From: Rhizaria sp. SCN 62-66
Lineage: Eukaryota; Rhizaria, unplaced
DNA: 45,555 bases
Direction of reading: 5' to 3'
NCBI GenBank assembly: GCA_001724265.1
Contig: MEDY01000300.1
Span: 1 to 45,555 of the forward strand
The position numbers and the translations under genes were made by a program. This document shows positions 24,189-32,475 of this stretch, piece by piece. The notes under the pieces were generated by a model. It was not told the DNA's origin, made no database searches, and was given only the letters and a program-made list of their open reading frames with translations. Within the stretch, counting starts at the first letter, position 1, and every line of letters begins with the position of its first letter.

Positions 24189-24791
24189 TGACCTGTACAC
24201 GTCAAGGGTAACGCAAACAAGGGCGAAAGATAGCACAAATGGGAGGAATCAGGGCAGGGTGAGCGGCGGGGAGGGCGCGGTTACTGCCCAACGGTTCGAC
24301 CGGCAAAGAACACGCTGGCGGGAGATACAGGAGGAGTGTTGAGCTCTGCAAATTAAACAATAAACATATTTCTTAACAGAAAATACGAGGTCAGTAATAA
24401 CTATCGTCCTCACGGCAGCAAGCGCATGGTACACAAAGACGAAATCAGGTGCAATTCAAAAATTGATCAGCTGTTGTTGTCACTGCGACCCGATCTCCAA
24501 TCTCGGCTCCGTCGCTGGCAAAGGGGACCGATTTATGCAAGAAGCATACATGCATGTGCTCATCGTCGTTTGTTAATGTAGTTGGCTTTCAGAATATACT
24601 CTGTGTGCGCTTATTTGTATTCGTTATTGGATCATGCACATACGCTGCTTTTCACGTCTTGTGCTTCCTTTAGCAACTCCTTTCTTACAGCACACACCTC
24701 TCTCCCTTCCAACCTGCCCTTCCCCGCTCTCGCATAACGTGCGCAGCAGGAACTTGTTTACCACCACACTAGGTCGGTGTTTCTGACTACA
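24189..24791. promoter_or_regulatory. Divergent spacer between coiled-coil and PH-domain genes
   Basis: About 600 bp of mixed composition between divergent starts. It presumably contains both promoters. The half near the PH gene is pyrimidine-rich. No further gene, tRNA or recognisable control element was found. Confidence 0.5.
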
Positions 24792-25757
24792 ATGAGCACC
24801 AATCACTAGCTTTCAGTACGTTTATCTGCTACATCCCGTATCTATACGCCTTTTTCATTCCCCTATGCACCGCTGGCTCACTCCATCACTAGCTATCCTT
24901 CCCCCTTGTGCCGTCCTGTCGCGGCCGCCGCAGAGGCCGACGCTGACGTCGGACGACGTCCAGAAGCGCGGGTACCTTACGAAGCAGGGCCGCGTGGTCA
25001 AGAGCTGGAAGAAGCGTTACTTCGTCATCCGCAACGGCTCGCTCTTCTACTACAAGTCCCCGGAGGTGCGTCTGCTGTCCACGATGACATATCTTTCAAT
25101 GGCTTCATAACAACGAAACTATTACATATGAAGATACAACTCTATTAAAATTGAAATATCTCGTGATTTAATTAGCTCCTCGAATTTGTTTCTCACTCCG
25201 TACTCATTTGTGTCATATATCTCTCTTTTCTCTAATCCTCGTCTGATTCTCCCTTTGGGTCTGCGTCTTCTGCGTCTGCATCTCCTGCGTCTGCGCAGGA
25301 CATGGTTCCCCTGGGCCAGATGACGCTGTTCCGCGCGCGCTGCGAGTTTGCGCCGGCGGTCGAGGCGGGCAGCATGCAGCAGCTCTCTGTGTCGACACCG
25401 GACCGCGAGCTGCTGCTGCAGAGCGCGGACGTGGCTGACCTGCGCGAGTGGGCAATGGTGATCCAGAAGGTCGCCATCCTCGAGACGCGCGCCAAGGGCA
25501 CCTGCCCGCCCCTCACACTCGACAACGGCAACGGCGCGGGCGCGGGCGCGGGCAACAGACTGCCCGACAAGACGCGCTACGACTACGACGACAGCGGCGA
25601 TGACTGCGGCGATAGCAGCGGCGATGCCAGTCACAACAAGGCTGCCAAAGCAGCTGCTGCTGATGCTGATGCGAGTGCTGCTGTTGCTGCTATTGGTGCT
25701 GATTTGGTGACTCCGGTCGCGCGCGTCACTGACGCCCACGACGAGGAGGACGAGTGA
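24792..25757 (+). CDS. Small PH-domain protein
   Basis: A pleckstrin-homology domain fills the first half; such domains bind phosphoinositides at membranes. The core is certain: exon 24934-25065 has RGYLTKQGRVVKSWKKRYF and SLFYYKSPE, and after a 233-bp intron (GTGCGT...GCGCAG) exon 25299-25757 starts DMVPLGQMTLF and carries the closing-helix Trp in DLREWAMVIQKV. The K-x-G...K-x-W-K-x-R-Y-F pattern fits the 3-phosphoinositide signature. The tail is acidic and Ala-rich and ends in EEDE before TGA. The start is uncertain. My model uses ATG 24792, an eight-codon exon including a TAG (24807) and donor GTACGT at 24816, spliced in phase to a strong pyrimidine-tract acceptor (GCCGCAG, 24933), giving about 204 residues. 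The alternative is the unspliced ATG at 24865, whose extra 23 codons look intronic. Confidence 0.75.
24807..24809 (+). other. Possible in-frame TAG (Gln) in first exon of the PH gene
   Basis: In the proposed first exon the codons are ATG AGC ACC AAT CAC TAG CTT TCA followed by the donor GTACGT. Reading TAG as Gln gives MSTNHQLS joined in phase to RPTLTSDDVQKRGYL. Unlike the other four TAGs it is not in a Gln tract, so this one depends on the splice model. Confidence 0.45.
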
Positions 25758-26093
25758 GGCAGACGACTCTGACGTTGAACAGCAATTCAACATCTCATGT
25801 TGCTGCTGCTGCGTGCATGTGCTCTCTCTGCTGTGTTGGCAGTTTTATCAGTGCAAAATTCTGCGACAAATCAAGCCACGCAGGCCCTTTCACTCTCTCT
25901 ACGACAGGTCATTATCAGTTACTACTCATACAAACACGAACCTAAGACTATAAGATCGGCTGGAAACAAAAGATATCGGACGCAATGTATTCCTCTTGTT
26001 TGAGTGTCTGCAACTAAATAACAATAATCTATTATAAACCGTATATAACAATATCTCGACTTTAAAACTTAGTCTCGCTCGCGGCAGCTCAGC
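25758..26093. other. Convergent spacer between PH and dehydrogenase genes
   Basis: AT-rich 336-bp region between facing 3' ends. It presumably holds both 3' UTRs. Nothing else is visible. Confidence 0.55.
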
Positions 26094-27209
26094 TCAGAAG
26101 GGCCAGAGCCTGCCGTCGAAGGTCTCAATGCCCCGCGGCAGCGTGTCCGCGCGCGCGCGCTTGGCGGCCTCGAGCATGCCCGCAACGGACTCGGCGGCCC
26201 GCAGCGGCGGCCGCGCGCCGGGGTTCCTGCAGCCCATGTCTGTGGCGACCCAGCCCGGGTGCAGCGCGAGGACTGCGGCGCCGGGCAGCTCGGCGGCGGC
26301 GGAGCGCGCGGCCGACCCCAGCGCGGCCTTGGCGGCGCGATACCCCGGCGCGAGCGCGTTCGCGGCCGCGCACACCGAGCCCAGCACCGAGGTCACGAAG
26401 ACCACGCGCACGGCCGTCGCGGCCGCCGCGGCGCGGGCCTCCGGGGACAGCGGCGCGGGGGGGCCCGCGGCCTGCGAGGCGGCCACGGCCGAGGCCTGCC
26501 GCTGCGCCAACGCTGTGATAGATGCGGGCGGGAGGAAGCCGTCGCAATTCCAGTCGGACTCGACGCCCAGCGGCGCCTCCAGAGGCCGCGAAGCGTTGTT
26601 GCTATTCTTGTTCGCAATGGCGGCGGCGGCGATGGTGCGTTTGAGGAGCGGCATGAGGGCGGAAGTGAGCAGCAAGGGCGCTACGGCGTTGACGTTCAGC
26701 ACGCGCAGCAGGTCCTCGCGCGTCGCGTTGGCCACGGACGGCGCGTCGCGCTGCTCGACGATGCCCGCGTTGTTGACCAGCAGGTCGAGCCGGCCGTAGC
26801 GCGCGCCCAGCTCCGCCGCGGCCGCCGCGATGTCCGCGTCCGACTCGACGTCCAGCTGCAGTACGACCACGCGCACGCGGCCGCCCGCGTGCGCCGCCAG
26901 CGCGGCCAGCTCCGTCGCCGCCGCGGGGTTCCGGCAGCCGGCGACGATGACGACGCCGTTGCCGTTGTCCTTGTCCTTGTCGTCGTTGCTGTCATTTGTG
27001 ATGCTCAGGGGAGCGAGCGGCGCGGGCAGCTCCAGCTCCGCGGTCTCGGCGCCGGACGCGTCGAGCACGTAGCCGAAAGGGCGGCGCAGATCGGCGGGCG
27101 TGCCAAAAGCGAGCTGGCGCACGAACTCGAGCCCCAGGCCGCGCGAGGCGCCAGTGACGAGAGCGACGTAGGCGTGCGAGTCGACAGGCGCGAAGCCGGC
27201 CTCTTCCAT
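26094..27209 (-). CDS. Short-chain dehydrogenase/reductase (C-factor/carbonyl-reductase-like)
   Basis: Single-exon NAD(P)-dependent oxidoreductase of 371 residues; the substrate is unknown. The Rossmann nucleotide loop is TGASRGLG at 19-26. LDV (119-121) follows strand 4, NNAG is at 146-149, the Ser in FVTSVLGS is at 274 (or 278), and the catalytic pair is Tyr290/Lys294 in YRAAKAAL. PGWVATDMG (318-326) is the usual loop after strand 6, and the C-terminus GIETFDGRLWPF resembles the G-x-F-x-x-x-G ending of the C-factor/sniffer group. It is longer than the usual 230-280 residues because of low-complexity insertions at about 37-85 (with a run of N, D and K) and 190-265. The start is the first ATG before the Rossmann fold, with normal spacing; the stop is TGA. 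It is divergent from the MAP kinase gene. Confidence 0.9.
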   Translation of the reverse strand: MEEAGFAPVDSHAYVALVTGASRGLGLEFVRQLAFGTPADLRRPFGYVLDASGAETAELELPAPLAPLSITNDSNDDKDKDNGNGVVIVAGCRNPAAATELAALAAHAGGRVRVVVLQLDVESDADIAAAAAELGARYGRLDLLVNNAGIVEQRDAPSVANATREDLLRVLNVNAVAPLLLTSALMPLLKRTIAAAAIANKNSNNASRPLEAPLGVESDWNCDGFLPPASITALAQRQASAVAASQAAGPPAPLSPEARAAAAATAVRVVFVTSVLGSVCAAANALAPGYRAAKAALGSAARSAAAELPGAAVLALHPGWVATDMGCRNPGARPPLRAAESVAGMLEAAKRARADTLPRGIETFDGRLWPF

Positions 27210-27941
27210 GCTGCGCCGGGCGGGTTAACCACAAGCATAAGTCGTGAAAAAGAGTGAGTAGTTAGAATACGTGATTTAAATTTCCATTTTAAGCTAAATA
27301 CTCCAATTGACGATGGCGTGTCTTCTCACCAAGGTGTGCAAAGACGACGACTGTGGTGTCCCCAAATGACCGTGGGCGTCGCGATTCTTGTCCGGCTGTG
27401 ATGGCTCTCCGCTTGGGGGAAAGGTTCAATATTCTCGAAACCGTTGCTTGTACGCACATTACTGTGAGATATTATTGGGAAGTTTTGTTTACAAGGTGTG
27501 TGTGTATTTTCTTCCTAAGTCTGGGCCCTCCTGTCGTTCATCTTCGTGCATACCGATACTTTTTAAGCCGAGCTGTCCGTCCAATAAGTGACGGCAGGGC
27601 TTCCGAATCTCGCCTGCCTCGCCCCCCTGACACCCCGCGTCCTGCACCGCAAGCCTTCGGACCCCGCTGCCATGTTCTCTTATTTGCTCATCTATCCCTT
27701 GCTCACACCACCCCGCCCCGCCCTGCTCCCCTGCGCCGCCCGCCCGACCCAGTGCGCCGGAACCCCCCGCGCCCCCCGAGCGCTGGCCCCGCCCCCGACT
27801 CCCGCGAGGGCTCTTTCCCGACGCCGACCGTTATCTGCCCGCACTTGCCGCCCGCGCCGCGCCCGCCGCCCCGCGTTCTTATCTCTGCGAGCAGCGCCTG
27901 TCGCCCGCTGACGCTCAGTCCCGGTTTCCCGCTGCAGCGAG
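27210..27941. promoter_or_regulatory. Divergent spacer between dehydrogenase and MAP kinase
   Basis: 732 bp between divergent starts. The first 330 bp are AT-rich. From about 27600 the sequence is C-rich (runs of CCGCCC and CCCGCC), probably the kinase promoter and 5' UTR. An acceptor-like CCCGCTGCAG ends just 4 bases before the kinase ATG, so a 5' UTR intron or an extra upstream exon is possible. No conserved protein is encoded. Confidence 0.5.
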
Positions 27942-28703
27942 ATGCAAAACGACCCCAACCGCCCTCCGCAGGGAGGAGCAGGCAACGATGCAAACACGAA
28001 CGCCAATGCCGGATCCGGCTCTGCCGCCGGCTGGCCGCCGCCTGCGAGCGGCCACGGCCATAACAACAACAACGCTGGCTCGATGCATCACAATGCACAC
28101 AGCAACAACAACGTGAACAATGCCCAGCCCCATCCCCATTAGCAGCGGCAGCAGCAGCAGCATCCTCAGTCGCGGAGCAACAACAACCCCGCTTCGTATG
28201 CGCAAAGCAACAACCACCACAACAACAGCTCATCTCTCTCATCCTCTCACTCTCATCAGCACCAACACCAACACCATCAGCACCAACACCAACATCACCA
28301 GCACCAACATCATCAACACCAGCAGTAGCACCAGCAGCACGCCTTCTCGGCCAACACCTCGGCGGCGGCCGCGCTGGACGCGATGCCCGACGGGCTGCCC
28401 AGCAGCGTGCCCAAGCGTTCCCGCTTCGGTTCGCGCCGTTCCGACCCCGCCGCGGCCGCCGCCGACGAGGAGGAGGCGCTCCTCGGCGCCCCCAACGTCA
28501 CCGGGGGGCGGGCCGGCCAGCAGCCGGGAGGGCCGCTGGGCTCGGGCGCTGCGCTCACGGCGGCGGCGCTGGCGGCGCAGAGCGAGAAGGCCCTCGCCGC
28601 CGCGCGCGTGCAGCAGATGCTCGTCGCGCAACAGCAGCAGCAGGCGCAACAACAGCAGCAGCAGCCGTTCCACGCCCCTGCGCTCCGGGGCAACAACAAC
28701 GCG

Positions 28704-28735
<32 letters not shown>

Positions 28736-29144
28736 GGCGCTGTTAAGCCAGCCGGCACGGTTTGTCCGGGAACCCGTCCGTGAGGAGGAAGAGGACGATG
28801 ACGACGACTACAACAACAACAACAACAACAACAACAGCAACAGCAGCAACGGCGGCGGCAGCCGCGGCGGCAGCGACGCCGGGCTCAGCGACGAGCATGC
28901 GGCGCTGGAGCGCGAGGTGGCCGAGGCGCAGCGCGCCGCGGAGGCCGCCCTCGCGCGCGCCGCGGCGGCGCAGGCCGAGGCGCGCGCGCAGGCGGCCGCG
29001 GCCGCGGCGCAAGAGGCCGCCGCCAGGGCCAAGGTCGCCGCTCTCGAGGAGGCCAGGGCGCGCGCGCGCAGGGCGCAGGAGCAGCAACAGCAACAGCAAC
29101 AGCAGCAACAACAACAACACCAACAACAACAACAAGCAGCACAA

Positions 29145-29178
<34 letters not shown>

Positions 29179-29650
29179 AGCCTCAACCTCCCGGCGACAG
29201 CAACGCTGCCGCCGCCGCCGCCGCGCCCGGGAACCCGCTTGACGACCCGCGCGTGGACAAAGAGGTGGTGATGCTAGCGAGCCGCTACTTCCGCGTGACG
29301 CGCTTCCTGGGGTCCGGCTCCTACGGCTCGGTGCTCTTGGCCGAGTGCCTCCGCACGGGGCTCCCGGTCGCTATCAAGCGCGTCAGCAACGTCTTCACCA
29401 ACGTCACCACGGCCAAGCGGCTGCTGCGCGAGGTCCGCATCCTGCGCCTGCTCGAGCACCAGAACATCATCGGCTTCCGCGGCGTCCTGGCGCCGACCGA
29501 CATCAACAGCTTCGACTCGCTGTGCCTCGTCTTCGAGTTCATCGACACCGACATGCAGCGCCTGATCCACTCGAACCAGTACTTCACCAACCTGCACGTC
29601 AAGTACTTCCTGTACCAGGTGCTGTGTGGGCTGCGCTACACGCACTCGCA

Positions 29651-29687
<37 letters not shown>

Positions 29688-31165
29688 CTTGTCAACGCCG
29701 ACTGCTCGCTGCGCATCTGCGACTTTGGGCTCGCGCGCTCCACGCTCACCGACCCCTCCGAGTTCGCGCCCCAGGGCAACGAGCAAGAGACTGCCGTCGG
29801 TGTCGGCTTCGAGCCCGGCTCCGCGGCCGCAGCAGCAGCAGCCGCAACATCAGGCTCAACAGCAGGCACAGACACTGGCTCAGCGGCGGCGGCGGCGGCG
29901 GCGGCGGCTGCTGGAGTGGGCCAGGTCAAGCGCAAGGGCCGCAAACACCTGACGCGGCACGTGGTGACGCGCTGGTACCGCGCGCCCGAGCTCATCCTGC
30001 TCGTCAACGAGTACTCGTCGCAGATCGACATGTGGGCTGCGGGCTGCATCCTGGGCGAGCTGCTGACGATGCTCAAGGACGTGGTGCCGAACCCCCGACA
30101 CCGCGTGGCCATGTTCCCGGGCCGCTCCTGCTTCCCGCTCTCGGCCGACAACCCGCTGGCGTACACGGACCGGCTGGACCAGCTCAACGTCATCTTCGAC
30201 GTCATCGGCACGCCCTCGGCCGCGGACATCGCTAACGTGCCGCTCGACAAGGCGCGCAACTACCTCTCCTCGCTGCGCGCCAAGCCGCCGATTGACTGGG
30301 CGGAGCGCTTTCCCAACGCGGACCCGCAGGCGTTGGACTTGCTCTCGCGCCTGCTCAGCTTCGACCCCGCGAAGCGGCCCTCCGCGGCCGAGGCCATCGC
30401 GCACCCATACCTCTCTGAGGTGCGCTCCGCCGCGCAGGACGCCGAGGCCGCCACCGGGGCCGGCAACGGCGCGGGCGGTGGCGTGGGCGGCGGCGTGGGG
30501 GTGCTGGCGACGACGCCGGGCGCGGTGTCGCTGCCGGCGGACCAGCACCGGCTGTACTTCGAGTTCGAGGACCGCGCGATGGACATGGCGATGCTGCGCG
30601 CGATGATCGTCGAGCAGGTGCTCATCGACAACCCCGACGCGGCGGCCAACTACCACGTCACGGGCGAGTTCAGGGACATCGTCGCCGAGCGCAGGAAGCT
30701 CGCCGCAGAGCACCCGGGCTCCTACGCGCCCGAGGCCATCGCCTTCCTCGAGGGGCTCGACGCCGCGGCCGCGGTCGCGCTGCTGCGCACGCCCGGCACG
30801 AACCTGCGCGCGCGCGTCGCCGTGGTCGAGGCCGCCCACCAGGCGCGCGAGTCGGCCGCGGCCGCCGCGGCAAAGGCCGGCGGCGCGGGCATCGAGATGA
30901 GCGACCTCATCGCGCCCAACGACTCTAACGGCAACGGTAACGGCGTTGGCAACGGAAGCGGCGGCCTTGGCGACGGCAACGGCAGCGGCAACAACAATGG
31001 CAGCGGCGGCAACAGCTTTGCGGACGGCGACGGCGGTTCGACCGGCGACGGCAGCAACAGCAACGGAGGACACTCGCAGTTCCGCGCGCGCGCACCTCTT
31101 TTCACCTCGCCGCGTCAGCAGGACCCCGCTTCCTTGCAGCAGCAACAACAACAGCAACAGCAACA

Positions 31166-31204
<39 letters not shown>

Positions 31205-31430
31205 CGAGCAGCAACAGCGCGAGCAACAGCAGCGTGAGCAGCAGCTGCTCCAGCAGCAATAGCAGCAACAGAAGGAGCAGGAGCAGAAGAACGATGCCAG
31301 GCTCTCATCTAACAACAACACCAACAACAACAACAACAACAACAACATTAACAGCAGCAACAACAATAACAGCAGCAGCAACAACTTTACGAGCAGTTAC
31401 AATAAGGGCGGCAGGTTCCGCACTAAGTAA
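27942..31430 (+). CDS. Atypical MAP kinase (Map2-like, TRH activation motif), read with UAG as Gln
   Basis: A CMGC-group Ser/Thr kinase of about 1,162 residues if three in-frame TAGs are Gln; the frame is otherwise open from ATG 27942 to TAA 31428-31430. Residues 1-440 are His/Gln/Asn/Ala-rich. The kinase domain starts near residue 449: glycine loop GSGSYGSV, VAIKR lysine near 479, HRDLKPANIL with Asp576, DFG at 594-596, then VVTRWYRAPEL. The MAPK phosphorylation site T-x-Y reads Thr671-Arg-His673. DFG to APE spans about 85 residues because of an Ala-rich insertion; around 30 is usual. FPGRSCFPLS, DQLNVIFDVIGTPS and an HPYLSEVR helix-I segment are MAPK features and recall the apicomplexan Map2 group. 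The domain ends near 822, followed by DRAMDMAMLRAMIVEQ and a Gly/Asn/Gln-rich tail. The catalytic residues are all present. Confidence 0.9.
28140..28142 (+). other. In-frame TAG 1 of the MAP kinase (probable Gln codon)
   Basis: The codon context is CCC CAT TAG CAG CGG CAG CAG CAG CAG, the start of a Gln tract. Upstream, 66 codons from the ATG at 27942 are in the same frame. No donor resembling GTACGT lies nearby, so an intron that would remove the TAG is unlikely. Confidence 0.88.
28326..28328 (+). other. In-frame TAG 2 of the MAP kinase (probable Gln codon)
   Basis: The codon context is CAC CAG CAG TAG CAC CAG CAG CAC, within a His/Gln tract that continues in the same frame on both sides. 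Downstream the frame runs directly into the kinase. Confidence 0.9.
29082..29180 (+). repeat. CAG/CAA tract encoding poly-Gln before the kinase domain
   Basis: Mixed CAG and CAA triplets encode more than 30 near-consecutive Gln residues, with one His and an Ala-Ala interruption. Codon mixing suggests selection or age rather than a fresh expansion. Confidence 0.9.
29721..29989 (+). other. Extended activation segment of the MAP kinase (DFG to APE)
   Basis: Between DFGLARS and RKHLTRHVV lies an insertion with two poly-Ala blocks and a Gly/Ser/Thr linker. It is in frame, GC-rich and without splice-site consensus, so I treat it as protein, not an intron. The TRH triplet is at 29952-29960. Confidence 0.8.
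31137..31277 (+). repeat. CAG/CAA tract in the kinase tail, containing TAG 3
   Basis: Long mixed CAG/CAA tract with Arg-Glu punctuation, encoding poly-Gln. The TAG at 31260 lies inside this tract and Gln codons continue beyond it. Confidence 0.88.
31260..31262 (+). other. In-frame TAG 3 of the MAP kinase (probable Gln codon)
   Basis: The codon context is CAG CAG CAA TAG CAG CAA CAG AAG GAG CAG. Beyond it the frame gives Gln/Lys/Glu, then a long Asn/Ser tract, then a basic ending (GGRFRTK) before TAA at 31428-31430. A standard-code reading would stop here. The continuing amino-acid bias favours read-through as sense. Confidence 0.82.
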
Positions 31431-32475
31431 AGTACTCGCTTTACTGCACTGGCACTACCCAAATCAGTCTTGAACGTTCACTACTATCTTTTATCATATT
31501 TTTACCTTTCGTTTTCCGTGTCATTTTTCTTGTTCACTTTGTGCATTTTTCACACCACTTCATCTTGCTTAACGACGTTGACTGATTGTGGACTGTTTCC
31601 CGCGTTGACGTTTTGATATCAAACGCACTCATTAATACATTTGTTCTTAGACAATCAGTTCCGCATATGTTAGTCGTTTGCATCCGAATATCTCATGGAT
31701 ATCCATCGTCTCCTTTCTGTTTCCTGATCAAGACAAAATGAGAGCGAGTAATATTGCTAAGTCCGGGTTTTAAAAAACTATAATAAATGATACAGTGTTA
31801 AAAATTAATGAATACTTAATAATATTTATATAATATATTATACACAAATTTTGATATGTTCTCCTAATTTATAATGTTTTAACAGCAATAAATTGCTCAA
31901 TAATTGTATTTAAATATTAAATAGTTTTTAATTGTTTTAAATAATCTAGATTAATAGTTTACAAAAACTAGAGTAGATTTGTGATTAGTCCGTCTTTTAA
32001 CAAGAATATCTTTAAATTAATCAAAAATACTTCGCAACATATAAATAATATTAATAAATTATTTAAAATAACTTTTATGAAGTATAATAGGTATATAAGA
32101 ATAAATTATTGCAAATAAGTTATAATAACATAAAATAATGTAAATCAAGTTATTATATTAAATTATTTATTTAAACGTAATTAATACAGAGGTCCAAAGC
32201 TATGTTGACTGATTTGTTATCTGGATTTCAATGTTCTGCTGCATTTCAAGGGATATTGGACGATGCATTGGCAAAATGCAATTTAAAAGCAATACATTCG
32301 TTTAAATTAACGATATCGTTGTAGATTTATGTCTACATGTGCCAGAATATCCAAGAATATATGTTCATTTGCGTCTCCACAAGTTGCGACTGTGTCAAGC
32401 AGAGATGATTGAAGTGGGAGAAGAAAGAGAAGGTATTGTATTGAATACAGAATTTGCTAAGTAAACAGTTGTTAT
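31431..32475. other. AT-rich convergent spacer
   Basis: 1,045 bp between the facing ends of the MAP kinase and the 32476 gene. About 31740-32200 is extremely AT-rich, with long TAATATT/TTATAT runs, well beyond other spacers here. From 32200 to 32470 the composition is milder and two short overlapping ORFs occur (32202-32408 if TAG is read; 32306-32464 without ATG). No recognisable RNA gene. It may contain both 3' UTRs plus a neutral or structural AT island. Confidence 0.6.

Noticed and set aside
27353-28063. 236-codon plus-strand frame upstream of the kinase
   Set aside because: It is in a different frame from the kinase, starts in an AT-rich spacer, is Pro/Arg-rich from C-rich DNA and has no motif.
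28140-28330. Introns removing the first two kinase TAGs
   Set aside because: The region has no GTACGT/GTGCGT-like donor and lacks the AT-rich composition of all other introns.
28140-31262. The kinase TAGs as true stops, leaving a 66-residue peptide and a shorter kinase
   Set aside because: Three TAGs in one frame, all within Gln tracts, with the frame and composition continuing on both sides, make independent true stops much less likely.
32202-32408. 68-residue AT-rich ORF (read through a TAG) as a gene
   Set aside because: No homology recognised, codon use unlike all neighbours, no Gln context at the TAG and only a chance-sized frame. Mentioned only as a weak trace.
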